Source: Tuctoria greenei (Eukaryota; Streptophyta; Magnoliopsida; Poales; Poaceae). Taken from it: a DNA stretch of 64,000 nucleotides. How positions within the stretch are numbered: the stretch's first letter is position 1; every line of letters starts with the position of its first letter. Location of the stretch: contig JAYESD010000002.1 of the NCBI GenBank assembly GCA_036927565.1, forward strand, positions 143,165,167-143,229,166, written 5' to 3'. Shown piece after piece: positions 10,525 through 21,430 of the stretch. Both the position numbers and the translations under genes were made by a program. Below the pieces are notes generated by a model. It was not told where the DNA came from. It saw nothing but the letters and a program-made list of their open reading frames with translations, and searched no databases.

Positions 10525-10933
10525 CACCTGCCATGGTTGTAACAGAATTTGTTGCTTCCACGGCAGGCAGCCGATTCCAAGACATCCTTCCAGATACAGA
10601 TCAAAAAGATATATGCATATAGATCCACAAGGTAGAAGAAAACTACTAGGAAAAAAACAGCAGGGAGAATTGTTCAAAAAGGGAGGCCAAGACAGCAATA
10701 GAGGTGTGAATTATATTCTTCAGCCAAACCCGAATCACCAATATACCTCCAGATGCAATCCTCCCTTCAAAGATTACATTGCATTAGAAGATGCAAACTA
10801 CCGGTTCCCTGGCTCACTGGACCAAGCAGAATACAGACAAGGGAGGCGATTACACATTATGCAAACTTTACAGTGCACAAATAAAACCTAAAAGTTATTT
10901 GGTCGGGAGATATGTGCCAGGGTTCACGATTCT
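10525..10933 (-). other. Probable 3' UTR and downstream region of the NOI gene
   Basis: This is unique-looking sequence between the NOI stop codon and Copia element 2. I could not place a poly(A) signal with confidence. The short open frames have no recognisable motif. Confidence 0.45.
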
Positions 10934-10981
10934 TCAGGCTCTGATACAGCACTGGAAATAGCTAAGGAACTTCTTCCTTCC
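10934..10981 (-). CDS. NOI gene, exon 3 (last coding exon)
   Basis: Fifteen codons plus TGA follow a canonical acceptor (TGATGCAG at 10990-10982 reading leftward). The encoded GRKKFLSYFQCCIRA is the typical basic, double-cysteine tail of grass NOI proteins and joins exon 2 in phase 0. It lies 9.7 kb from exon 2 because of the intronic insertions. Confidence 0.88.
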   Translation of the reverse strand, partial: GRKKFLSYFQCCIRA

Positions 10982-13900
10982 CTGCATCAATAGCAAATAG
11001 CAACGGATGTAGTTAAAAGACTATAGTTTGGCAGCACAGATCGATTACATTCCAGGGGATGAACGAGTCCAAAACGGTGGGAACATCAGTAAAGTTAGTC
11101 AAGCATATGCAGCGGAGAGCATTCCACTGTTTTTTTTTTCCTTATTAGTTGATTATGCCACTGTTAATATGTAAGACGACTTTGAAAAGGTCCTAAAGAG
11201 GTGGTCTCAACTCTCAACAGAAGCGTGGAATACGTCTAACAATGAGTCATAAAATATAAATGTATGGTATGTTCGCATCAACTTTACTGATAGTTGATTG
11301 TGGCTATAATTCTTCATAAAGTATGACATCAAGAGAATAGTAAGCCAGCAAAAGATGTTACCAGCCTGAAAGTGACTAGCCATAATTCCTTTCTTCAAGG
11401 AGGGAATTGTAGTTAATCGTCACTAAGTAAACACATCTAGCTTCTTCACTTAAGAAAAAAGCAGCTCTAACTACCTGTTGATCACTATTTTTCCTATACT
11501 CAACCGTAAAGCTACTCATGGATTTCAGCTCAGTAAGGATGGACAGAGGAAGGATTATTATACACATGCGTAAGATTTGATTGGTCATTGATAGGCCAGC
11601 TTTTCTAATTCCAACTCAACTAGTAGCAGGAAACTCACACATCAACAAATTCCATACAGATACGAGCACTCCCATTAGCTTCCTTATCCCCAATCAACCA
11701 GTACCTAATGCTACTGGTAATTGGAACCAACACAAGATACAGAAACCTGCAGCGATTGACAATGACTTTGTATACCCTCAAGTACAGTCATAAATCTAAT
11801 TTATATTGCCCTGGAGAACCTTCTCGCCACTCCACATGGAAATGATGTGGCCCATAGATCAGTAGAGGTAAAAATTCAGAAGGATGCACATTTGGGGCTA
11901 GGAAATATTTACCTGTCCCTATCATCCAAATCAGGACAAGCACTACTACTGCTACTAGTGACCACTGCATGCGTATAATTGGATCCATTAGGCTATCCAC
12001 ACTCTTCTTAAATGTTTGCTGTTATGTAGTACATGACAATTATACGGATGTGACGTTGTTAGGATGGGCCACGCGCGTGCACTACCATAAATAAATTAGC
12101 TTAATATACACCCAGCCTGTTAGTAAATTTCTCAGGAAAACTGCACCGATTCCAGAAGAATAGACATTGCTACTACGAACTATGCTCGCTTCTCTATCCT
12201 CTTAAATGGCTTGTTCACCACATTTTGCCACACCAAAAATTTCCATGGTTCAATATAATAGAAGAAAACAAAATTAAGGAAACCAAGATTTTTTCTGAAG
12301 GAAAATTCAGACACTTTGATCAACTATTGCTTGAATTCACTCCTGCAAACAACACTAATCAAGCGCAATTTGAACAGTCGAGTAGAGTAAGGTGAGACAC
12401 TTTGTTTTTTTAGAAACCGTTAAGGTAAGACACTTTGGCTCCCAGACCAAACAGAGCTAATGTAACACCCAAAAAATTGTAAATAAAATGAATAAAATAT
12501 AGTACAATTGTGTGTGCATTTTTTGTAAATTTTTGAATTCAAACGGGTAGTATACGTTGAAGTTTAAATTTGAAATCAAATCAAAAGAAAAGCAAAAGAA
12601 TAAAAACCCCTATTAGGCCAAAACTCCCACCCGCGGCCCAAATCCCCTCTTCCCACCCGCAGCCCATCCCTCTCCTTCTCCCACTGCCGTGTGGGCCTGC
12701 CTGACATCTTCCCGAACGAGCAACCGCCGCCTCCCTCTCCCTGTCGCGCCACGCCGCACGCCCCTCCCTCTCTAACCGTCGCTCCACGCGCGGAATCGAG
12801 CCATGGAACCGCCCATCGTGCTCGCCTTCAACCGACGCCCATTTCCCCTCTATAAATTGCCGCTCTCCCCCTTTCTTTTTCCCTCTCCGCGCCTAACCCT
12901 AGCCTCGCCTTTGCCAAGGTTCGTCGCGTTCGTTCCCGATGGTCCGACGGTTGTCTCTCTCCCCCATCTTCTCTAATCACTTCGTCGTGGCTCTAGGTGT
13001 TGGGAAATCGGCAGTACGCTCCTCTAGCAACTCTACCGCATCACCCAGGAAATATGCGAGTACAGAGGTCATGGATCGTTACCACTAGACGCGCAGCGCA
13101 GCGGAACGTAGACGCGCGTCGGTGTTGGAGAAGTAGACGATCCCGTTTGTCTCCTCCTCGCCCTCTTCTCAGCAGTAGACAAACACGTTCGTCGTAGCCG
13201 ATCAGCGCAGCAGTAGCAGCAGCGCCTCCACGGAGTCCACACGTACGGAGCGGAACGCCGTGCGCCGATGTGCTAGCACCGCGCGTGCGGCAAGGGTCTC
13301 GGCGTGAGGCCTTCGAAGGGTGGCGGCTAGGGCTGTCACGTGGTGAGATAATTAGGCCCTAACCCTACCCCTCATATTTATAGGCGTACTAATGGGCTTT
13401 TAGTTCGCAGGCCCATTAGTACCCTAATTGCTTATGGATCAAATATCCAATAGGCCTCAACCCGAATTGTTATGATTGCCTCTTGGGCACATCACCAACA
13501 ATCTCCCACTTGCACTAGAGACAATCATCTAGCCAAGATTTTTGATATTCCAACTCCTTAAGTGTGTGACCCGTTAGGTTCATGTGCAGTCGATTGTGAA
13601 TGGAAACAATTTCCAACCACAAGTCAGTAGAGGTACCTAGCAGGATATACTGACTCCCGAATGTACAAAAAGATCATATCGGCCGAACCAAGATACATTC
13701 AACATGCTAATCCCTTTGCCTCACGATACCAGTCAAGCTCAAGGCGAGATGCGTGCCATCCTTGTGATAGCTCGACCATTCACTCGATCAAATAGTGGAT
13801 TCATTCCGTGACTAACTTTTTAGTCACTGTGATTAACCTTTAATCACCTTGGCATGGCCATGCACATTCAAATCCAACTATCTTGAGGGGCCCAGAGATA

Positions 13901-16900
13901 TCTCTCTTGTTATTAAGGAGGGGCAAATCCCATCTTGATCCGCGCACATCTCATTCTATGTTTCATTATATATCCGAAGACTACTTTTATGACTACCCAG
14001 TTACGGAGTAGCATTTGGTAGTTTCAAAGTACACAACTACGCATAGTGAGAAACAATGGCGATCTCAGGTCTAAGGATCTAGCAAGTGTATCACTCAAGA
14101 CCAACTGATGGCACATTGGAAATAACAATCTCAGCAGTGTCTCGGAGTGGGTCAATCCAACACCATATTCACTAACATGTGTTCACATTATTAATTCGAT
14201 ATCTCCATATCTATGATCCGTGAAACGTGATCATCAATTAATACATGTACTAGTCTGTATGCAATCATTATCTCATATAATGATATAGACTAGGGATCAT
14301 CTAAAGTAACATTACTTTTAACAAAGAGTTTCACGAACAAGTCACATACTTGATGATCAATGTAAATAATGATTACTCATATAATAATTTATTTAATATT
14401 ACATAAACATAGCTGTGACACAAGTCTCCCACTACACACTATGATCACTGATGTAAGTATCTAATACCCATAGATCTCGTGTGTGCCTCATGCTTTGATT
14501 GTGGAAGAGGCTTTGTCAACGGATCTGCAACATTCAAATCCGTGTGCACCTTGCATATCTTCACATCACCTCGGTCGATGATCTCTCGAATGAGGTGATA
14601 GCGTCGTAGTATGTGTTTGGATCGTTTGTGTGATCTAAGCTCCTTTTCCTGTGCGATGGCTCCATTATTGTCACAGTAGAGATCCACAGGATTGGACACG
14701 CTAGGAATAACACCCAACTCAGAAACAAATTTTCTGATTCAAACAGCTTCCTTTGTAGCTTCAGAAGCTACAATGTACTCCGCCTCTGTGGTTGAATCTG
14801 CTATTGTATCTTGCTTGGAACTTTTCTAGCTCACTGCCCCTCCATTGAGGCAGAACACAAATCCGGATTGCGATCTAGAATCATCCTTATCAGTTTGGAA
14901 ACTGGCATCGGTGCAACCTTTTACAACGAGCTCTTCTTCACATCCAAACACTAAGAACGCATCCTTAGTTCTTCTCAAGTACTTAAGGATGTTTTTGACA
15001 ACGGTCCAATGAGCCTCACCATAATCTGATTGATACCTGCTTGTGATACTTAGAGCATAAGATACATCTGGACGTGTACATAGCATGGCATACATGATGG
15101 ATCCAATAGTCGAAGCATAAGGAATCGCTCTCATCCTCTTTTGCTCATCAGGTGTCGAAGGACACTGACTCTTGCTTAGAGTAATGTCATGTGACATTGG
15201 CAAGAAACCTTTCTTGGAATCTTGCATATTGAACCGATTCAATATCTTGTCAATATATGTATCTTAGCTTAATCCAATTAGCCTTTTAGATCTATCTCTA
15301 TAGATCTTTATGCCCAAAATATACGCTGTCTCTCCTAAATCCTTCATTGAGAAACTTTTTCTTAATGAGGATTTAACATCATCAAGCATTGAAATGTCAT
15401 TTCCGATCAATAATATATCATCTACATATAGGACCAGAAATACATGTGTGCTCCCACTAAACTTCTTATAAATACAAGGTTTCTCTACGTTCTTGATGAA
15501 ACCAAACCCTTTGATTACTTCATCAAAACGTAGATTCCAACTCCGAGATGCTTGCTTCAGTCCATAGATGGACTTTTGAAGCTTGCATATTTTACTAGCA
15601 TTTTTAGGATCGACAAAACCCTCACGTTGTGTCATGTACACATCCTCAGTCAGACTTCCATTAAGAAAGGCTGTTTTGACATCCATCTGTCATATTTTAT
15701 AATCAAAATATGCAGCAATCGCTAGAAAAATCCAAACAGACTTAAGCATTGCAACGGGTGAGAAAGTTTCATTATAATCAACACCTTGAATTTGTTTGAA
15801 ACCTTTCACCACCAATCGCGCTTTATAGATGTGAACATTTCCATCCATATCAGTCTTTTTCTTGAAAATCCATCTACAATCGATAGGTCTCACACTTTCG
15901 ATTGGATCAACCAAGTTCCAAACTTGATTTTCATGCATGGATTCAATTTCGGATTCCATGGCTCCAAGCCACTTCTCAGAATCGGGTCCCGTCATTGCTT
16001 CAGTATAGGTCGTGGGCTCATTATTGTCCAACAATACCATGTCATGCTACTCCGTGGTTAGAAGTGTTAACTTTTCAGTCACACGACGTACCCTCGTAGA
16101 CCTTCGTTGGGCTGGTGTTTCATCAACTAGTTGTACAACATCTTGTACATCCTGTATAGGATCAGTGGATGCCGAAATATTTTCAGGTATTTCTTGAATT
16201 TCTTCAAGATGCACCTTGCTCCCACTAACTCCTTTTGAGAGAAACTCTTTCTCCAAGAAGACACCATTGCGAGCGGTAAACACTTTACCCTCTGTTTTAT
16301 TATAAAAATAATATCCTTTGGTTTCCCTAGGATATCCCAAAAAGAAACATTTGTCTGATTTTGGAGTGAGTTTGTCTGACGTCAAACGTTTGACATAAAC
16401 ATCACATCCCCAAACTTTGAGGAAAGACAATCCGGGACGTTTTCCGGTCCACATCTCATATGGTGTCTTTTCAACAGACTTAGTTGAGACTCTATTTAGT
16501 GTAAATGCAACAGTTTCAAGAGCATAACCGCAAAAGGATAGTAGAAGATATGCTTGGCTCATCATCGACCTAACCATGTCCAACAAGGTTCGGTTCCTCA
16601 GACACCCCATTCCATTGAGGCGTTTCAGGTGGAGTCAACTGTGGAACAATTCCACATTGTTTTAAATGATCATAAAATTCATGGCTCAAATATTCACCCC
16701 CACGATCATATCGTAGAAGTTTAATTGTCTTGCCCAATTGATTCGTACTTCATTCTGAAATTCTTTGAACTTTTCAAAGGATTCAGACTTGTGCCTCATT
16801 AGGTAGACATAACCATATCTACTAAAGTCATCGGTAAATGTGATGAAGTACTGAAAATCACCTCTGGCAATTGAACTCATTGGTCCACATACATCTGTAT

Positions 16901-19900
16901 GTATAAGTCCCAACAAGTCAGTCGCCCTCTCACTTTGACCAGTGAAGGGTGCTTTGGTCATCTTCCCAAGCAAACAAGATTCGCATGTGTCAAGTGATTC
17001 AAAATCAAATGAGCTTAGTAATCCATCTTTATGGAGTTTTTCAATGCGTTTCTCATTTATATGACCTAAGCGACAATGTCAAATAAAAGTGGGATTTAGA
17101 TCATTTCGTCGAGCCCTTTTGGTATTAATGTTATAGACAGTTTTATCCTCAAGATCAAGAACATATAATTCATTCACCAATGGGCATTGAGCATAGAAAA
17201 TATTATTGTAATAAATAGAACAACATTTGTTCTTTATTACAATCTCATAACCATCAACTTCTTCTAAACACGAAGAAGAGATAATGTTCTTGCTCAAAGT
17301 AGGAACGCAATAACAATTATTCAATTTCAAAACTAATCCTGAGGGTAATGACAAGTGGTAGGTTCCGACAGCTATGACCGCAACTTTTGCTCCATTGCCG
17401 ACACAAACATCCAACTCGCCTTTTGCAAATCTTCTAGTCTTACTTAGACCCTGCAACGATTTGCAAGTGTGAATCATCGATCTGGTATCAAATACTCATG
17501 ATTCACTAGAAGATAATGCAATGTTAATTTTTATAACATTTATACCTGAAGTGGAAGTCTCACTTCCCTTCTTCTTCTTCATATCCTCCAAGTACTTCTT
17601 GCAGTTCCTAGACCAGTGTCCCTTACCATGACAGTGAAAGCATTCATCATCAGGAGAAGGGCCAGATTTGCCCTTTGGCTTAGACTTTGAGCTTGAGGGC
17701 TCATCGATAACCTTTTCCTTGCCTTTGCCTTTAGGATGCGTCACACGCTTCCTCTTTTTATTCTCCTTTTGTACCATCATCACATGAGTGGCGTTTTTCT
17801 TAATGCTTTCTTCGGCTATTTTAAGCATCTCATGCAATTCAGCCAAAATTTTCTCCATGCCATTCATTTGAAAATTCAATATGAATGGCTCGTAGCTCGG
17901 TGGGAGCGACTGGAGAACAACGTCAACAGCCACATCATCCTTGAGTTCAGAACCAAGTTTGCCGAAAGTTTCAATGTAACCAATCATCTTGATTACATGA
18001 GGGCTGACCGGGCCACCCTCCGCCAGCTTGCATGAGAACAAGGACTTTGAGATGTTGTATCTTTCAGCCCTTGCTTGATTCTCAAACATTCCACGCAGTC
18101 CCTCAATCATAGAATAAGTATATGTATGCTCATACTATTTTTGCAGATCAGGGGACATAGTGGCGAGCATGAGGCAACTTACATTAAGCGCATCATCGCA
18201 GTGCTTCGTATAAGCTCTACGTGTTGCATTAGTTGCATCAGCTGGGAGGTCATCAGGGTAAGGCTGCAGAAGAACGTACTCGATTTTCTCTTGCCTAAGA
18301 AAGATTCTCAGGTTGCGGTACCAATCGATAAAGTTAGCTCCATTGAGCTTTTCCTTTTCAAGCACAGATCGCAAATTGAAACCGGAATTGTTACTAGCAG
18401 ACATTATCTACAATAGAAAATAAATATGCAAGGTTTAGCACTATGTTATGTACCAATCTTCTATTAACAGTTTAATAAAAGATTTCACCACTACATGATC
18501 ATCGTCTTCCCTCTAACGACATATAGTGATTCAATATCCATATTCACTAATTTCTAGTGAGCTTTGGCTTCAATGCTAGGAAATTAGTGACATAGGTAAA
18601 CAACAATTGTTAATCATATCTCTATATGACTCTTGTTTGTTGGGTGACATCCAATGCTCCGGCTCCCAACTCTATGCCATAAAGCCCAAAACCGTTTTGA
18701 TAGCTTTGTTGAGTAAACCAACACTATGCATGTGAATGTCCAACATTCACCCTATGAATTATGATAGATGATGGTACTTTGCTTTGGCAAACCTACCACA
18801 CAACGATCAAAATAACATAGGTGCAACTATTGGTAAATGGCATCAAATGCTCAACTTTTGTGAGGGAAGCTATTCTATCATGACAAAACATCCACCATAT
18901 GAAAAGCATGAAAAGAATAGTAATAAGCATCACAGGCATATGATCATATCACATTGTGAATAGTATGGCCTTTAGAATCATAATGGTCTTCATCGTCATG
19001 GTTCCATCAAGATCTGAGCTGTCATGCCTCCTTTTTTGTGGTGATCTACATCTCCACCATGCTTGAAGACATCTCCATGATAATAAAAGAGGTTAATACA
19101 ACTAATAGCTACCAAATAAATTACATGAGAGATCAAGCATCACAGGTCGACACGCAGGTCGTTATACAATTATGTGACAACCTCAACCCGGTTGTGTTAA
19201 ATTTGCAACACGCAGGCTGCACGAATTTACACTTAGATCATCACATCACAATAAGGCCATACCATTCACATCATTCCCTGTAAAAACGAGTTAAGCGTAG
19301 AACGGTTTCTAGCGCAAAGCGATATTGTGTAATCGCTATAGCAGACAGCAAAACGGCGGTCACCAAACGGAATTACATAGATCGCATCTATGAAATCACT
19401 ATGAAAATCTCATTGGATTGATCAAATCAACCCGAATCCGAGCCATTCAGAATGCCTCAATTTTCAATGTGACCGGTTGTTCATGAGCAGATCGCGACTC
19501 ATGACTGTGGTCTGTTGACTCAATCTGTTAGCTATGTACACGGTTAGTCTCGATGGTGATTCCAGCCGGTAGGGACAAGTTGCGCACACAACAGAGAAGG
19601 AGCACGAACTGACCCTTTAGTCATATACGATCACAATCTACTCTAACTAATTCCAAACCCCAAAAATCGTGCGATAAAATTCATCGTATGAATATGTCTG
19701 CAGTAGATCCCATCTACTAACAAGATCCAGACCAGAAACTACGCAAGTCAGCTCTGATGCCGCTGTTGGGAAATCGGCGGTACGCTACTCTAGCAACTCT
19801 ACCGCATCACCCAAGAAACATGTGAGTACAGAGGTCATGGATCGTTACCACTAGACGCGCAGCGCAACGGAACGTAGACGCGCGTCGGTGTTGGGGAAGT

Positions 19901-21259
19901 AGACGATCCCGTTCGTCTCCTCCTCGCCCTCTTCTCAGCAGTAGACGAGCACGTTCGTCTTAGCCGATCAGCGCAGCAGTAGCAGCAGCGCCTCCACGGA
20001 GTCCACACGTACGGAGTGGAACGCCGTGCGCCGATGTGCTAGCACCGCGCGCGCGGCAAGGGTCTCGGCGTGAGGCCTTCGAGCGGTGGCGGCTAGGGCT
20101 GTCACGTGGTGAGATAATTAGCCCCTAACCCTACCCCTCATATTTATAGGCGTACTAATGGGCTTTTAGGTCGCAGGCCCATTAGTACCCTAATTGTTTA
20201 TGGATCAAATATCCAATAGGCCTCAACCCGAATTGTTATGATTGCCTCTTGGGCACATCACCAACACTAGGAACTCGCCGGATAAGATTTCGCGGAGAGA
20301 TCACCGAAGCTTCGCCGGAATCGACGGGTGCTGACGTCGGTTGCCACCGCCCCTCGTTGCCGACTTGTTTCCACTCGATTTAGGACCCCGAAAACACCCG
20401 AGGTGTGTTCCCCTTCTCTCCCTCTTTCGTTTCGCATAAAAGACACATAGAATAGGCGGCGTTTTGGCCGATTTGGCCAACGCCGGCGAGGTCGCCGCTG
20501 CGGACGCCGAGCGCCGCGACGCCGTGCGCCACCTGCCTCGCCGAGGGTGTGACAGCTAACGAACCAAAAAATGATTTTGTACACAGAAGTCATGTTTGTT
20601 CATGTACGACAACGAGTTATAATTGGCTAGAAGTATCAGTGAAGTGAATCACCGTAGAACTGTTACCGTGGGGGAGTCGTCGTGGAGCTGCTGGCGTTGG
20701 TCGTCCGCGGCCACGGCGGCGGCGGCCTTCGAAGGCTGGGTGGCCTGCGCCTTCTGCTGCTGGAGGAGGTCCTCGTCGCCGCCGAGGCTGGCCCTGGAGA
20801 GCTCGCGCTTGTTCTGCTTGCGCATCTCGCGGATCTTGGAGAAATCCATGGAGTAGTCCGGCACGGCGCCGTTCTTGACGTCCCAGTCCCCGAACGCCGG
20901 CACCGTCATCCACCCCACCGCGTGCTGCGCCTCCTGCTGCTGCGCGAACCAGCGACCCGGGTCAGCTTGCTTGCCGGCGCAACAGCCCTGGTACGATTAA
21001 TCGGCGGGATTGCGGAGGATCGGCAAGGGGAGAAGCACCGGTTCCGCTCCGTGCGGGCGCTGAACCGTTGTACAAAAGTAAAATCTCATAGCACAGCCCC
21101 CCCCCCCCCCCCCCCCTTTTTTCCCCCGGCAAGATGAAGACTAGGAACGAAAAAATTGCCCGGAAATGGACGCGAATTTTAAGCAAAAGATTTGAGGAAA
21201 AACAGCGTAGAACAGAGCCTAGGAAGAGTGGAAGAAGGTACCTCTTTGCGGTTCTCCAT
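10934..21259 (-). CDS. NOI/RIN4-family protein with a transposon-inflated intron
   Basis: The three coding exons are 21242-21259, about 20969-20667 and 10981-10934, and together encode about 122 residues. Exon 1 gives MENRKE and ends at a GTACCT donor. Exon 2 carries the NOI (AvrRpt-cleavage) core VPAFGDWD followed by VPDYSMDFSKIREMRKQNKRE. It ends SPT at a GTAACA donor. Exon 3 follows a TGATGCAG acceptor and gives GRKKFLSYFQCCIRA then stop. All junctions are phase 0. The exon 2 acceptor is ambiguous: AG before 20969 or before 20987 both keep frame, and the second adds six residues. NOI proteins, including RIN4, are small membrane-associated immune regulators. The paired Cys near the C-terminus is a likely acylation site. 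The role in this plant is inferred from the family. Intron 2 contains the solo LTR and Copia element 3. Confidence 0.88.
10982..12460 (-). other. NOI intron 2, distal part
   Basis: This is original intron sequence between exon 3 and the solo LTR. It is AT-rich, with no element ends or coding motif that I recognise. It ends with GCTAA (12456-12460), the left target-site copy of the solo LTR. Confidence 0.55.
12851..12857 (+). promoter_or_regulatory. TATA box of the solo LTR
   Basis: CTCTATAAATTGCC lies about 390 bp into the LTR, with GC-rich flanks. It is on the strand opposite to the NOI gene, so any transcript from it would be antisense to the NOI intron. Confidence 0.55.
12998..13500 (-). 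repeat. 3' LTR of element 3 (503 bp)
   Basis: It starts TGTTGGGAAATCGG and ends ATCACCAACA, and matches 19764-20266 without length change. Confidence 0.95.
13501..13511 (-). promoter_or_regulatory. Polypurine tract of element 3
   Basis: The minus strand reads AAGTGGGAGAT directly before the LTR start, a typical Copia plus-strand primer. Confidence 0.88.
13512..14444 (-). other. 3' non-coding segment of element 3
   Basis: This is about 930 bp between the RNase H stop and the polypurine tract. No further coding domain was recognised. Such spacers occur in several plant Copia lineages. Confidence 0.65.
14445..18404 (-). pseudogene. Copia gag-pol with eight in-frame stops
   Basis: One frame can be followed from MSASNNSGFNLRSVL (18404) to the end of RNase H (14445). 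Gag includes a CFHCHGKGHWSRNC zinc knuckle at about 17620. The protease motif reads DTRS instead of DTGS. Integrase motifs include DDFSRYGYVYL and LRNRTLLDMV. The reverse transcriptase has MDVKTAFLNGSL and YVDDILL, and RNase H has YCDNNGAIA. Stops lie at 18137, 17498, 17081, 16049, 15692, 15266, 14828 and 14741 (first base on the minus strand). Judged from flanking conserved residues, each replaces a Gln or Trp codon. The frame is lost at about 16739 within integrase and regained before 16610. The element has no coding capacity now. Confidence 0.92.
18405..19750 (-). other. Untranslated leader of element 3
   Basis: This is 1.35 kb between the primer site and the gag ATG. It contains scattered CTATATG-like words but no convincing repeats or long sense frame. 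Confidence 0.6.
19751..19762 (-). promoter_or_regulatory. Variant primer-binding site of element 3
   Basis: The minus strand reads GCGGCATCAGAGC next to the LTR, against the usual TGGTATCAGAGC. It keeps the ATCAGAGC core of the initiator-tRNA match. The differences may be family-specific or later mutations. Confidence 0.65.
19764..20266 (-). repeat. 5' LTR of element 3 (503 bp)
   Basis: This is the partner of 12998-13500 with the same length and ends. It is followed directly by the CTAGG target copy and the right part of the solo LTR. Confidence 0.95.
20555..20666 (-). other. NOI intron 2, proximal part
   Basis: It begins with the right GCTAA target copy and runs to the GTAACA donor at 20666-20661. 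The insertion therefore sits about 110 bp from the exon 2 donor. Confidence 0.75.
20667..20969 (-). CDS. NOI gene, exon 2 (NOI domain)
   Basis: The exon encodes about 101 residues, with the NOI core PAFGDWD near its N-terminus, a charged KIREMRKQNKRE helix and an Ala/Gln-rich tail. It is GC-rich, like many grass first exons. The 5' boundary is uncertain: 20969 and 20987 both follow AG and keep phase 0. The 3' boundary at 20667 is fixed by the donor and by the fit to exon 3. Confidence 0.85.
20970..21241 (-). other. NOI intron 1, with a poly-C tract
   Basis: The intron is about 270 bp, with donor GTACCT at 21241. An uninterrupted C run of about 19 bases at 21098-21116 is followed by T bases. 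On the sense strand this is an A and G run upstream of the acceptor, so the acceptor lacks a clear pyrimidine tract. Confidence 0.65.
21242..21259 (-). CDS. NOI gene, exon 1
   Basis: ATG at 21259-21257 begins MENRKE, followed by a GTACCT donor. A very short first coding exon of this kind is typical of NOI genes. An ATG about 170 bp downstream of a TATA box supports this start. Confidence 0.75.
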
Positions 21260-21423
21260 GGTCAGATGCCTCCCTCTTCTCCCTGCCGCTGTGTCGAGCT
21301 TGCTTGTCTTCTATCTTCTCCTTGCTGCGTGCCTGTGTGTGTCTCTGTCTTTAGCCGCCCGCTCAAGGAAAATTCCTAGCGGTGTACTACTGGCGAGCTT
21401 CCAGTCCGGCCCGGGAGACGTCG

Positions 21424-21430
21424 TTATAAA
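21424..21430 (-). promoter_or_regulatory. Probable TATA box of the NOI gene
   Basis: The minus strand reads TTTATAA in GC-rich surroundings. Transcription would start near 21395, giving a 5' UTR of about 135 bases before the ATG at 21259. Confidence 0.6.

Larger units (their letters stand above)
12998..20266 (-). mobile_element. Copia LTR retrotransposon 3, complete but heavily mutated
   Basis: This 7,269-bp element lies inside the Gypsy solo LTR, with perfect CTAGG copies at 12993-12997 and 20267-20271. Each LTR is 503 bp. By eye they differ at about 18 sites (roughly 3.6%), mostly transitions. The polypurine tract sits beside the left LTR and a variant primer site beside the right one, so the element is on the minus strand. 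The polyprotein frame is traceable from 18404 to 14445 but carries eight in-frame stops and at least one local frame change. Confidence 0.95.
12461..20554 (+). mobile_element. Gypsy-type solo LTR, interrupted by Copia element 3
   Basis: The left part (12461-12997) begins TGTAACACCC, a common start of plant Gypsy LTRs. The right part (20267-20554) ends GTGTGACA. Perfect 5-bp copies of GCTAA flank it (12456-12460 and 20555-20559). No primer site, polypurine tract or coding region of its own remains, so this is a solo LTR of about 820 bp left by LTR recombination. Orientation follows the TATA box at 12851. Confidence 0.88.

Noticed and set aside
20682..21137. 151-codon plus-strand open frame over the NOI exons
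   Set aside because: It is the shadow of GC-rich NOI exon 2 on the opposite strand and crosses the intron and poly-C tract.
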